Below are positions 21,879-30,460 of a stretch of DNA of 64,000 nt, one piece after another. Each line of letters begins with the position of its first letter. The first letter of the stretch is position 1. The notes under the pieces were generated by a model. The model saw nothing but the letters and a program-made list of their open reading frames with translations, searched no databases and was not told the DNA's origin. The stretch comes from Kineococcus rhizosphaerae (GTDB lineage Bacteria; Actinomycetota; Actinomycetes; Actinomycetales; Kineococcaceae): the NCBI RefSeq assembly GCF_003002055.1, contig NZ_PVZF01000005.1:279013-343012 (forward strand). Direction: 5' to 3'. A program made the translations under genes and the position numbers.

Positions 21879-22597
21879 CGCTGCACGAAGCGCCGCCACA
21901 CCAGCGGCGCGAACGGCGCCGACGTCGTCCGCAACCGCGCGGCGAGGTCGTCGAACTCGGCGGGGTCGAAGTAGCCCTCGTCGCGGTACACCGCGCACCG
22001 CTCGACGAAACCCCCGGCGTCGAGCTCGGGGTGGAACTGGGTGGCGTAGACGTTGTGGCCCACCCGGAACGCCTGGACCGGGCAGGGCGCGGACCCGGCG
22101 AGCAGCACCGCCCCCGGCGGCACGCCGTGCAGCGCCTCCTTGTGCCCGACGTACGCGTCGAACGTCGCCGGCAGGGCGGCGAACACCGGGTCGTCGCGGC
22201 CGGCGGCGGTGAGGGTCACCGGCACGGTGCCGACGGGTTCGCCGTACGTCCGGTCGACCGTCCCGCCCTGGTGGACCCCGAGCGTGCCGATGCCGTAGCA
22301 GGCGCCGAGGAAGGGCAGGTCACGCCCGACGACGACCTCGAGCAACCCGTGGAGCTCGACCTCGACGCGCCGCTGGGCGTCCGACTTCTCCTCCTCGGGG
22401 TCCGACGTGCAGTACGGGCTGCCCCCCAGGACGATCCCCGAGTACGCGTCGAGGTCGAGGTCGGGCAGCGGGTCCCGTTCCAGCCGAACGCGTTCCAGCT
22501 CGCCGGGACCGAGGCCGCCGGACCGCGCGAACGCGGCGAACTCCGCCTCGGCCACCGTGTCGTCGACGCGGGTGGCGAGCAGGAGGAAGGGTTTCAC
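21863..22597 (-). CDS. Class I glutamine amidotransferase-like protein
   Basis: A 244-aa protein of the GMP-synthase-type GATase fold. The nucleophile elbow is GACYGIG (about 98-104), and the catalytic His/Glu pair is in TQFHPELD (about 190). The segment SGIVLGGSPYCTSDPEEEKS is characteristic of the stand-alone YfeJ-like members. It would release ammonia from glutamine or glutamyl compounds; no acceptor domain is fused or adjacent. It is convergent with the SWIM gene. Confidence 0.85.
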   Translation of the reverse strand: MKPFLLLATRVDDTVAEAEFAAFARSGGLGPGELERVRLERDPLPDLDLDAYSGIVLGGSPYCTSDPEEEKSDAQRRVEVELHGLLEVVVGRDLPFLGACYGIGTLGVHQGGTVDRTYGEPVGTVPVTLTAAGRDDPVFAALPATFDAYVGHKEALHGVPPGAVLLAGSAPCPVQAFRVGHNVYATQFHPELDAGGFVERCAVYRDEGYFDPAEFDDLAARLRTTSAPFAPLVWRRFVQRYARD

Positions 22598-22709
22598 CCG
22601 CGCACCCTAGTTCTCGTCCGGGTCGTGAGCCCGCCGGGACGACCCGCGGGGTGGCGGTGCGGCGGGACCGGCACCCGCCGGGACCACCGGACGGGCCGGT
22701 GCGTACGCC

Positions 22710-23075
22710 TCAGCCCGTGCGGGTCAGTTCCCCGCCCAGCACGGCCGCCAGGGTGAGCAGCGCCCCCGCGCAGCGCACGGCGTCGGCCCGCAGCAGCCTG
22801 CGCAGCAGCGGTGGACGCGGGCCGTCGCGGCCCAGCCGCGCGTGGGTCGGGGCGGCGACGAGCGCCGTCGACCCGAGCGCACCGGCCGAACCCACCAGCG
22901 CCGCGAGCAACCACGGCGTCAGCGGCGCCGAGACCAGCACCCACCCCCACGCCGCCAGCAACGCGCCGTACACCCCCGCGACGACGGGCGTGATGCGCCG
23001 CGAGTGCGCGGTGTGCACCCGGACGAAGTCGGCTCCGGGGGTCGCGGCCAGCGCCGGATAGACCACCGCGGTCAC
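22710..23075 (-). CDS. Small four-helix membrane protein, DUF1772-like
   Basis: At least 121 aa with hydrophobic helices at about 20-45, 50-75 and 95-115 and a HTAHSRRITPVV segment between them. From the GTG at 23075 the protein lacks most of a first helix. The same frame stays open upstream and encodes a plausible helix start (LLAAATGHAAFQAVV), but there is no ATG, GTG or TTG there. A CTG at 23117 or an ATC at 23132 may be the true start. The layout resembles DUF1772-type proteins of unknown function. Confidence 0.65.
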   Translation of the reverse strand: MTAVVYPALAATPGADFVRVHTAHSRRITPVVAGVYGALLAAWGWVLVSAPLTPWLLAALVGSAGALGSTALVAAPTHARLGRDGPRPPLLRRLLRADAVRCAGALLTLAAVLGGELTRTG

Positions 23076-23160
23076 GACGGCCTGGAAGGCGGCGTGCCCG
23101 GTGGCCGCGGCGAGCAGCGCGTCGGTGGGGTCGATGCCCCGATCGTGGACCGTCCGCGGG

Positions 23161-23189
23161 GCGGGCGCACCCGGACCGGGTGGGCCCGC
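23161..23189 (-). terminator. Hairpin after the CARDB gene
   Basis: A 12-bp stem with one mismatch (23161-23172 with 23178-23189) and a GGACC loop lies ten bases beyond the minus-strand stop codon of the CARDB gene. There is no U-tract. Confidence 0.5.
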
Positions 23190-23198
23190 CGGGGTCCG

Positions 23199-24104
23199 TC
23201 AGGGCTGGACGTCGAAGTCCGTGTCGACGGCTGTGGTGACGGACGCGATCTGAGCACCGACGGTGGTGGCGAACGAGCCCTCGAAGCGGTTGGTCTTCAC
23301 GCTGGCCGCCTGAAAGCGGGAGAAGCGCGGTGTGCTGCCGGGGGCGCACTCGAAGGGGTAGTGCCCCTGGTAGGACCACAGGAGTTCCGAGAAGGGCACC
23401 GGCGTCTGTGCGCGGACGGCGTTCGCCGGGATCTGGACCACCCCTTCGGTGCCCCACTTGGACCCGAGCGCCGGCCGCTCGTTGCCCACCGTGTGACGGC
23501 TGACCGCGCGTTCGGTCCCGTCGAGCAGGAAGCCGTCCGCGGTGAAGCAGCCGCCGAACAGCGTCCCGGTCACCGTCGTCGAGATGACGGTGGGCCGGTT
23601 CAGCGGCCTCAGGGACGTGGTGGTGCTGCGGTCCTGCGTACGGGTGGCCAGCCCGGAAGAGACCGGCAGGGTCACGTCCCGGGTGTTGTTGGCCTCGTTC
23701 GATTCCTTGATGCGACCGGCGTCGTCGACGAAGGCACGCAGGGTGTGGTCGCCGGCCGTGGCCGTCCACGTCGCCGACCCCTGGGGGCCGCCCACCGCGC
23801 TGATCGTCACGCTGTCGCCCGGCCGCAGGGAGTACGTCACCTGGTCGGCCCAGGAGACGAGCTTGCCATCGACCTGGAACCCGATACCGGCGATCGTGCC
23901 CGCCGGGGTGGGTGCGGTGCCCCGGTTCTCGATGGTGGCGGTGAAACGGACCTGCTGGCCCGCGACGGCCCCCGCTGTTCGGTCGACAGCCACCACCACC
24001 AGGTCTGGGGCGGCCGTGGCCGCGCTGACCGCACCGGCCCCGGCGATCGACCCCACCACGACACCTGCTGCTGCCAGCGCGCGGACAGCCTTGACGTGCT
24101 TCAT
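23199..24104 (-). CDS. Secreted CARDB-domain protein
   Basis: A 301-aa protein. A Sec signal peptide (MKHVKAVRALAAAGVVVGSI...AVSAATAAP, about 35 residues) is followed by a CARDB adhesion-type beta-sandwich (about 36-140: FTATIENRGTAPTPAG, and DAGRIKESNEANNTRDV, the usual CARDB ending). The C-terminal half (150-301) is a domain I do not recognise, with two cysteines (FGGCF, FECAPG) that could form a disulfide. A strong GGGGACGAG Shine-Dalgarno precedes the ATG. An exported surface or matrix-associated protein is likely. It is flanked by hairpins on both sides, so it is probably monocistronic. Confidence 0.85.
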   Translation of the reverse strand: MKHVKAVRALAAAGVVVGSIAGAGAVSAATAAPDLVVVAVDRTAGAVAGQQVRFTATIENRGTAPTPAGTIAGIGFQVDGKLVSWADQVTYSLRPGDSVTISAVGGPQGSATWTATAGDHTLRAFVDDAGRIKESNEANNTRDVTLPVSSGLATRTQDRSTTTSLRPLNRPTVISTTVTGTLFGGCFTADGFLLDGTERAVSRHTVGNERPALGSKWGTEGVVQIPANAVRAQTPVPFSELLWSYQGHYPFECAPGSTPRFSRFQAASVKTNRFEGSFATTVGAQIASVTTAVDTDFDVQP

Positions 24105-24148
24105 CTCGTCCCCCCAGGACGTCGTCGCCCGCCCGAGTGGTTCGGCCG

Positions 24149-24180
24149 GTGCTGTGCGCGACCCCCATCGCGCACAGCAC
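24149..24180 (-). terminator. Terminator of the glp operon
   Basis: A perfect 13-bp stem (24149-24161 with 24168-24180, arm GTGCTGTGCGCGA) with a six-base loop lies about 75 bp past the glpD stop codon and before the CARDB start. Confidence 0.65.
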
Positions 24181-24253
24181 ACCGTAGTCCGCGGCTGGTC
24201 CGAACGGGTGAGTTTCCACCCGATCTGCGGGGACGCGTCCCGGATCTCCTGGA

Positions 24254-25966
24254 TCAGCCGCCGATGGGGACGATCTCCGGGGCCTGCAGGCGCACCGCGT
24301 CGGCCGCGGCGTCCGTCGGCTGCTCCTGGGAGGCGCGTTCGGCGGCGACCCGCTGCAGGTACGTCGCGACCTCCTTGGCCTTGCGGTCGGCGTCCCAGCC
24401 CAACGGCCCGGCGACCAGGTCGGCGGCGAGTTCGGCCGACTCCGTCCCGCGGTCGTACGTCTCGATCGAGATGCGGGTGCGGCGGGCCAGGACGTCGTCG
24501 AGGTGCAGAGCACCCTCGTGGGTCGCCGCGTAGACGAACTCCGCCTTGAGGTAGTCGTCGGCGTGCGGGACGACTTCACCGAGGGTGGGGTCCTCGGCGA
24601 TGAGCGCCAGGACCTCGTCGATCGCCGAGCCGTAGCGGTTCAGCAGGTGCTCGACGTGGTCGACGTGGATGCCCGCCTTCGCCGCCAGCGCGTGCCGCTG
24701 GTTCCACAGGGCGTGGTACCCCTCGGCTCCCACCATGGGGACGTTCTCGGTGGTCGAGGCGGGGACCTTGCCGTCCAGGCCGTCGACCGCGACGTCGACG
24801 GCGTCCTTGGCCATCACGCGGTACGTCGTGTACTTGCCGCCGGCGACGACGACCAGACCCGGGACGGGGTGGCCGACGACGTGCTCGCGGGACAGCTTCG
24901 AGGTCGACTCGCTCTCCCCCGACAGCAGCGGCCGCAGGCCCGCGTAGACGCCTTCGACGTCCTCGCGGGTCAGCGGGGACTTCAGCACGGAGTTGGCGTG
25001 CTCGAGCACGTAGTCGATGTCGGCGCTGGTGGCCGCCGGGTGCGCCTTGTCCATCGTCCAGTCGGTGTCGGTGGTCCCGATGATCCAGTGCCGGCCCCAC
25101 GGGATGATGAACAGGACGGACTTCTCCGTGCGCAGGATGAGCCCGGTCCTGGACTGGATCCGGTCGCGCGGCACGACGAGGTGGATGCCCTTGGACGCGC
25201 GGACCTTGAACTGCCCACGGGCCTTGACGAGCTCCTGGGTCTCGTCGGTCCACACGCCCGTGGCGTTGATGACCTGCTTGGCCTTGACGCGGATCTCGGT
25301 GCCGGACTCCAGGTCCACCAGGACCGCGCCGACGACGCGCTCGCCCTCGCGGACGAACTCCTTCACGCGCGTGCGGTTGGCGATCAGCGCGCCGTAGGTG
25401 GCCGCGGTGCGGGCGATCGTCATGGTGTGCCGGGCGTCGTCGACCTGCCCGTCGTAGTACTGGATGGCCCCGACCATGGCGTCCTTGCGGATGCCGGGGG
25501 CCTCCTTGGCGACCCCGCGACGGGTCAGGTGGCGGTGCAGCGGGAACCCCTTGTTGTTGCCGCTGGACAGCGCCATGCCGTCGTACAGGGCGATGCCGGA
25601 ACCGACGTAGGGGCGCTCGGCGAACCGCTTGGACAGCGGGTAGAGGAACGGCACCGGCTTGACCAGGTGCGGGGCCAGCTTGTTGCGCAGCAGGCCGCGC
25701 TCGGACAGCGCCTCGTGGACGAGGGCGAAGTCGAGCATCTCCAGGTAGCGCAGACCGCCGTGGACGAGCTTGCTCGACCGGCTCGAGGTTCCCGAGGCCC
25801 AGTCGCGCGCCTCGACCATGGCCGTGCGCAACCCGCGGGTCACCGCGTCCAGCGCCGCTCCCGTCCCGACGACCCCGCCACCGATGACGAGGACGTCGAG
25901 CTCACCTTCTGCCATCTCCCGCAACGCGTCCGCGCGTGCCTGCGGCGACAGTGCCTTGATCTCCAC
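24254..25966 (-). CDS. glpD: Glycerol-3-phosphate dehydrogenase (FAD)
   Basis: About 570 aa. The FAD-binding motif DVLVIGGGVVGTGAALDA is near residues 22-40, followed by GTSSRSSKLVHGGLRYLE, the GlpD signature. It oxidises sn-glycerol-3-phosphate to dihydroxyacetone phosphate, feeding electrons to quinone at the membrane. The GTG at 25966 is preferred: it has GAGGAG seven bases upstream and gives the normal family length. An ATG at 26059 would add 31 residues and place the start inside the intergenic hairpin. It is the last gene of glpF-glpK-glpD. Confidence 0.95.
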   Translation of the reverse strand: MEIKALSPQARADALREMAEGELDVLVIGGGVVGTGAALDAVTRGLRTAMVEARDWASGTSSRSSKLVHGGLRYLEMLDFALVHEALSERGLLRNKLAPHLVKPVPFLYPLSKRFAERPYVGSGIALYDGMALSSGNNKGFPLHRHLTRRGVAKEAPGIRKDAMVGAIQYYDGQVDDARHTMTIARTAATYGALIANRTRVKEFVREGERVVGAVLVDLESGTEIRVKAKQVINATGVWTDETQELVKARGQFKVRASKGIHLVVPRDRIQSRTGLILRTEKSVLFIIPWGRHWIIGTTDTDWTMDKAHPAATSADIDYVLEHANSVLKSPLTREDVEGVYAGLRPLLSGESESTSKLSREHVVGHPVPGLVVVAGGKYTTYRVMAKDAVDVAVDGLDGKVPASTTENVPMVGAEGYHALWNQRHALAAKAGIHVDHVEHLLNRYGSAIDEVLALIAEDPTLGEVVPHADDYLKAEFVYAATHEGALHLDDVLARRTRISIETYDRGTESAELAADLVAGPLGWDADRKAKEVATYLQRVAAERASQEQPTDAAADAVRLQAPEIVPIGG

Positions 25967-26021
25967 GTCCTGCTCCTCAGCCTTTTCCCAACGGTCCTGC
26001 GCTTGGTCCTGCTCCATGGTG

Positions 26022-26054
26022 GGTGCCGGGCGCGCGTCCCGCGCGCCCGGCACC
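26022..26054 (-). terminator. Strong hairpin between glpK and glpD
   Basis: A perfect 14-bp stem (26022-26035 with 26041-26054, arm GGTGCCGGGCGCGC) with a 5-nt loop lies between the glpK stop and the glpD start. It may be a partial terminator or an mRNA-stabilising element that sets glpD below glpFK. Confidence 0.6.
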
Positions 26055-26072
26055 GTCACAGGGGGTGCGACG

Positions 26073-27602
26073 TCAGTCGACGTCCACCCAGTTCAACGTC
26101 CGCTCGACGGCTTTCTTCCAGCCCTTGTAGCCGTCGGCGCGCTGCTCGTCGTTCCACGTGGGTTCCCAGCGGGCGCCCTCGTTCCAGTTCTCGCGCAGCT
26201 CGTCGAGGTTCTTCCAGAACCCGACGGCCAGGCCGGCCGCGTACGCCGCGCCCAGCGCCGTCGTCTCGGCCACGACGGGCTTGGAGACGGGGACGCCGAG
26301 GATGTCGGCCTGCAGCTGCATGCAGAGCTGGTTGGCGGTGATGCCGCCGTCGACCTTGAGCACCTCGACCTCGACGCCGGAGTCGGCGGTCATGGCCTCG
26401 GTGACGTCGCGGCTCTGGTAGCAGATGGACTCCAGGGTCGCGCGGGCGATGTGCGCGTTGGTGTTGTAGCGCGAGAGCCCGACGATGGCGCCGCGGGCGT
26501 CCGAGCGCCAGTACGGGGCGAACAGCCCCGAGAACGCCGGCACGAAGTAGCAGCCGCCGGAGTCCTGCACCTGGCGGGCCAGGGACTCGGACTCCCCGGC
26601 CCCGGAGATGATGCCGAGCTGGTCGCGCAGCCACTGCACGGCCGAACCGGTCACGGCGATGGAACCCTCGAGGGCGTAGACGGGCTTCTCGTCGTTGAAC
26701 TGGTAGCAGACCGTGGTCAGCAGCCCGGCCTTGGAGCGGACGAGCTCCTCGCCGGTGTTCAGCAGCATGAAGTTGCCGGTGCCGTAGGTGTTCTTGGCCA
26801 TGCCGGGGTCGAAGCAGACCTGGCCGACCATGGCGGCCTGCTGGTCGCCGAGGATGCCCGTCAGCTTGACCTTCCCGCCCAGCGGACCGGTCTCCAGGGT
26901 CTCGCCGTAGCCCTCGGTGTACGAGCTCGGCTTGATCTCGGGGAGCATGGCGCGGGGGATGCCGAAGATCTCCAGGAGCTCGTCGTCCCAGTCGAGGGTC
27001 TCGAGGTCCATGAGCATCGTGCGGCTGGCGTTGGTCACGTCGGTGACGTGGGCCCCGCCGCGCGGGCCGCCGGTGAGGTTCCAGATCAGCCAGGAGTCGG
27101 TGTTGCCGAAGACGGCCTCGCCGGCCTCGGCGGCCTCGCGCACCCCGTCGACGTTCTCGAGGATCCACTGGATCTTGCCGCCGGAGAAGTACGTGGCGGG
27201 GGGCAGGCCGGTCTTCTGGCGGATCTTCTGGCCGCGCTCGTCGCGGTCCAGCGCCGAGGCGATCCGGTCGGTGCGGGTGTCCTGCCAGACGATCGCGTTG
27301 TAGTACGGCCGGCCGGTGTTCTTGTTCCACACGACGGCGGTCTCGCGCTGGTTGGTGATGCCCAGCGCCGCGAGGTCCCGGTACGTCAGGTTCGCCTGAC
27401 GCAGCCCGCTCTGGATGACCGAGCTGGTGCGCTCCCAGATCTCGATCGGGTCGTGCTCGACCCAGCCCGGCTTGGTCATGATCTGGGTGTGCTCGAGCTG
27501 GTACTTGGCGACCTCGTTGCCGCCGTGGTCGAAGACCATGAACCGGGTGGAGGTGGTGCCCTGGTCGACCGCGCCGACGTACTGGGGAGTGCTGTCAGTC
27601 AT
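26073..27602 (-). CDS. glpK: Glycerol kinase
   Basis: A 509-aa FGGY-family kinase. The N-terminal phosphate-1 motif is [14 protein letters not shown]. Substrate-binding residues lie in [10 protein letters not shown] and [13 protein letters not shown], and [14 protein letters not shown] near residue 405 is the adenosine-side motif. The segment [20 protein letters not shown] is a GlpK hallmark. It phosphorylates glycerol to glycerol-3-phosphate, trapping it in the cytosol. It starts 34 bp after the glpF stop. Length and motifs are complete. Confidence 0.96.
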   Translation of the reverse strand: MTDSTPQYVGAVDQGTTSTRFMVFDHGGNEVAKYQLEHTQIMTKPGWVEHDPIEIWERTSSVIQSGLRQANLTYRDLAALGITNQRETAVVWNKNTGRPYYNAIVWQDTRTDRIASALDRDERGQKIRQKTGLPPATYFSGGKIQWILENVDGVREAAEAGEAVFGNTDSWLIWNLTGGPRGGAHVTDVTNASRTMLMDLETLDWDDELLEIFGIPRAMLPEIKPSSYTEGYGETLETGPLGGKVKLTGILGDQQAAMVGQVCFDPGMAKNTYGTGNFMLLNTGEELVRSKAGLLTTVCYQFNDEKPVYALEGSIAVTGSAVQWLRDQLGIISGAGESESLARQVQDSGGCYFVPAFSGLFAPYWRSDARGAIVGLSRYNTNAHIARATLESICYQSRDVTEAMTADSGVEVEVLKVDGGITANQLCMQLQADILGVPVSKPVVAETTALGAAYAAGLAVGFWKNLDELRENWNEGARWEPTWNDEQRADGYKGWKKAVERTLNWVDVD

Positions 27603-27636
27603 GGGTTTCGTCCCGTTCTCTTCGGTGAGTTGTCGG

Positions 27637-28473
27637 TCAGTCGGTGAGGACGCGGCCCTCGGGCTCGGCGGCCTCGGGTTCGGGCAGATGGCGTTCGACG
27701 AGCACCTTGTACAGGCCGCCGCCGAGCAGACCACCGAGGATCGGGGCCACGATCGGCACCCAGAAGTACAGCGTGCCGTCGCCGGTCTTCAGCGCGTCGC
27801 TGTAACCGGTGAGCAGCTCGGCCACGCGGGGGCCGAAGTCGCGGGCCGGGTTGATGGCGTAGCCGGCGTTCGAACCCCAGGCCATGCCGATGCCGACGAC
27901 GACGAGGCCGACGATGAACGGGGCGAGGTTCGCGGCCGGCGGCATGGCCTTGGCCTGGGAGATCGCGAAGATGAGGAACACCAGGATGGCGGTGCCGACG
28001 ACCTGGTCGAGGAACGCGGTGCCGACGCTGACGCCGGTGCCGGGCAGGGTCGCGAAGATGCCCTGCGTCTTGATGGTCGTCCCGGGGTCGACCGTCATGA
28101 TCGCGTCGTTGTAGACCCAGCGGACGATGAGCGCGGCGACGAACGCCCCGAGGAACTGCGCCACCGAGTAGGGCAGCACCTTCTTCCAGGAGAAGCCCTG
28201 GAAGACCGCGAGCGCGATGGTGACGGCCGGGTTGAGGTGGGCGCCGGTGGTGCGGCCGGCGACGTAGATGCCGAAGGTGACCCCCAGGCCCCAGGCCCAG
28301 TGGATCGAGTCCGCGCCGCCGTTCTGGCCTGCGACGACCTGGGCGACGACACCGACGCCGAACAGGATGAGGATGGCGGTCCCGGCGAACTCGGCGAGGA
28401 GTTCTCCGGTGAGGGTGGGGGTCCGGGGTGCGACCCGTGCAGGAGGGGCGGCCGCGGAACTGCTGTGGGACAT
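27637..28473 (-). CDS. glpF: Glycerol uptake facilitator (MIP/aquaglyceroporin)
   Basis: A 278-aa protein with six helices and two half-helices carrying the NPA motifs: [10 protein letters not shown] and [11 protein letters not shown]. The Asp after the second NPA is the mark of glycerol-conducting GlpF rather than water-only aquaporins. It mediates passive glycerol entry. It is the first gene of the operon; the upstream 273 bp contain a palindrome at 28583-28599 that is a candidate operator. Confidence 0.94.
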   Translation of the reverse strand: MSHSSSAAAPPARVAPRTPTLTGELLAEFAGTAILILFGVGVVAQVVAGQNGGADSIHWAWGLGVTFGIYVAGRTTGAHLNPAVTIALAVFQGFSWKKVLPYSVAQFLGAFVAALIVRWVYNDAIMTVDPGTTIKTQGIFATLPGTGVSVGTAFLDQVVGTAILVFLIFAISQAKAMPPAANLAPFIVGLVVVGIGMAWGSNAGYAINPARDFGPRVAELLTGYSDALKTGDGTLYFWVPIVAPILGGLLGGGLYKVLVERHLPEPEAAEPEGRVLTD

Positions 28474-28582
28474 GGGAACTCCACGTTGAGTCGGTGGTGG
28501 TGCGCGTTCACGGCTGGTCGGGCGGCGATCGGTGCCGCCGTCGTGAAGGTAGGAGGGTGCGAGGACGGCGTCAACGACTGGA

Positions 28583-28599
28583 GTTCGACGATGTCGAAC
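28583..28599. promoter_or_regulatory. Candidate operator upstream of glpFKD
   Basis: A perfect 7-bp inverted repeat, GTTCGAC-GAT-GTCGAAC, lies about 110 bp before glpF. The TTCGA...TCGAA layout resembles sites of IclR-type (GylR-like) glycerol regulators of actinobacteria. No regulator gene is adjacent, so the binding protein is a guess. Confidence 0.5.
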
Positions 28600-28698
28600 G
28601 ATCCGTACCGGTGCCGGTGGGGGCCCGGGTCCGCAGCACCTCGGGAGGGCCCGTGAGCGTTCCCGGCCACCCCGGCGGTGGTGACCGTCCGTGGTCGT

Positions 28699-28728
28699 TC
28701 ACCCGGACGGCTCAAGGCGTCCGGGTGA
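28699..28728. repeat. Inverted repeat before the EAL/GGDEF gene
   Basis: A perfect 11-bp inverted repeat (TCACCCGGACG / CGTCCGGGTGA) with an 8-bp spacer ends 18 bp before the ATG of the next gene. It could be an operator or a leader hairpin that hides the ribosome-binding site. Confidence 0.4.
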
Positions 28729-28746
28729 CGTGCCGATGACGTGCCC

Positions 28747-30396
28747 ATGACGACTCCGGGCTCGACGCTGCCCTCGACCGTGCGCGCCGCCACCGCACCC
28801 GGGCCGGGCGCCGCCGACGCCGGGGGCCCGGCCCCCGTCTGGGACGTCGACCGGGTGCTGGACGAGGGCGCGGTGCGCACGGTCTTCCAGTGCGTCCACG
28901 ACGCGCGCACGGGCCGGCCGGTGGCGGTGGAGGCCTTCGTGCGGGGGCCGCAGGACTCCGCCCTGGCGTCGCCCGCGCAGCTGCTGCGCGCCGCAGCGGG
29001 GCGGGGCCGGCTCGCCGACCTGGACCGCAGCGCGCACGAGCACGCCCTGGCGGCCGTCGCCGCGCTGCCCGCGCCGTGGACGGTGTTCCTGAACTCCTCC
29101 GTGGAGGGTGTCGCCCCCGACCTGCCCGAGGTGGCGGCCCACGTCATCGTCGACGTCGACGCCCGGACGCTGCTGGCCCAGCCCGGCCGGGCGCTGCGGC
29201 TGGCCCGCCGCAGCCGGGCGCGCGGCTGGGGGGTGGCGCTGGACGGGGCCGGTGCGGACCTGGACGTCCTGGCCCTGCTGCCGGTGCTGGAGCCGGACGT
29301 CGTCAAGCTGGACCTGCGGGCGCTGGCCCGCCGCACGCGCGACGAGGTCGCCGGCTTCGCCGCCCTCGTCGGGGCCTACGCCGCGGCGACCGGCGCGCTG
29401 GTGCTGGCCGAGGCGGTCGAGAGCGCCGACGACCTCGAACGGGCCCAGTCCTTCGGGGCCGACCTGCTGCAGGGCTGGGACGTGGCCCCCACCGGCCCCC
29501 TGCCCTCCGGCGCCCCCGAGGCGCTGCCCCGCCCGGACGCGCCGCGTCCCCCGGTCCCCGGGGCGAGCCCCGACGCGCTGGCCCGGTTGTCCGCGCTGGC
29601 CCGTCCCGCGAACGCCGACGTCGTCGAACGGTCCCTGGAGCACCTGCGGCTGCGCGCCCGGCGCGAGCCGGACCCGTCGGTCGTCGTCTCGCTCGGGGGT
29701 GCCGCGGCGCGCCGGGCGGCGGCCGACCTGGGGCACGTCGCGGTCCGCGCGCACGCCGACCTCGACGGGCACGGTCTGGCGGTGCTGGCGCCGCACGTCG
29801 CGACGGTCGTCGTGACGCGGCCGGCCGGGGGGCCGGCGGGCGGGCGCGAGCTCGCCGTCAGCCACGACCGCGCCCTCGTGACCGCCCTGGTGGCGGAGGC
29901 GCTGAGCAGCGACCGGGCGCCGGCGCCGGCCGACCCGGTCGTCGCCGTGCGGCCGCCGTCGCCGGCCCCGCCGCTGGCCGAGGTGGTCTCGCAGGCCCTG
30001 GAGGCCGACCGGCGCACGGGCACCGGCACGGGTCTGCTGCTCGTCGGGGTCGACGGCACGAGCCGGCGCGGGGGGCGTGAGGACGTCGTGCGCAGGATGC
30101 GGCGCGCGGTGCGCTCGGTGGACCGGTGGATCCCGCTGGGCGCCGACCAGTTCGCCGTGCTGCTGACCGGGCTGCCGCGCGCGGGCAGCGAGGGGGTCGT
30201 GGAGCGGGTCGCGGACGCGCTGCTGATGGCCGTCGAGCTCGCCGTCGACGACCACCCGTCGCTGTCGGTGAGCATCGGGGCGAGCCTGGCGCCGGACCGG
30301 GCCGCGACGGGCGTCGAGGCGCACCGCCAGGCGGTCGCCGCCCTGGAATCGGCACGCGGTGCCGGAGGTCACTGCGCGCGGATCTGGCCCGTCTGA
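28747..30396 (+). CDS. Degenerate EAL-GGDEF regulatory protein
   Basis: About 549 aa (a GTG two codons earlier is possible). The N-terminal part (35-250) follows the EAL fold with eroded motifs: VEAFVRG in place of E(A/V)L-R, LDGAGAD in place of DDFGTG, VVKLDL, and LAEAVES. The middle (about 275-400) resembles a DICT-type sensory module. The C-terminal part (about 415-545) follows GGDEF, but the signature reads GADQF. Enzymatic c-di-GMP turnover therefore looks unlikely, and a nucleotide-binding or protein-interaction role is more plausible. It precedes an MFS transporter by 64 bp on the same strand. Confidence 0.7.
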   Translation: MTTPGSTLPSTVRAATAPGPGAADAGGPAPVWDVDRVLDEGAVRTVFQCVHDARTGRPVAVEAFVRGPQDSALASPAQLLRAAAGRGRLADLDRSAHEHALAAVAALPAPWTVFLNSSVEGVAPDLPEVAAHVIVDVDARTLLAQPGRALRLARRSRARGWGVALDGAGADLDVLALLPVLEPDVVKLDLRALARRTRDEVAGFAALVGAYAAATGALVLAEAVESADDLERAQSFGADLLQGWDVAPTGPLPSGAPEALPRPDAPRPPVPGASPDALARLSALARPANADVVERSLEHLRLRARREPDPSVVVSLGGAAARRAAADLGHVAVRAHADLDGHGLAVLAPHVATVVVTRPAGGPAGGRELAVSHDRALVTALVAEALSSDRAPAPADPVVAVRPPSPAPPLAEVVSQALEADRRTGTGTGLLLVGVDGTSRRGGREDVVRRMRRAVRSVDRWIPLGADQFAVLLTGLPRAGSEGVVERVADALLMAVELAVDDHPSLSVSIGASLAPDRAATGVEAHRQAVAALESARGAGGHCARIWPV

Positions 30397-30460
30397 CAAG
30401 CTGCAGGCCAGGGCTGGGAACGATCGCACGGACGCGGTCGCGAACGAGGAACTGGTGGAG

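Noticed and set aside
24254..26059. The upstream ATG at 26059 as the glpD start
   Set aside because: It falls in the perfect intergenic hairpin, adds 31 non-homologous residues and lacks the good Shine-Dalgarno found before the GTG at 25966.
28747..30396. Calling this gene an active diguanylate cyclase/phosphodiesterase
   Set aside because: Both catalytic signatures are degenerate.
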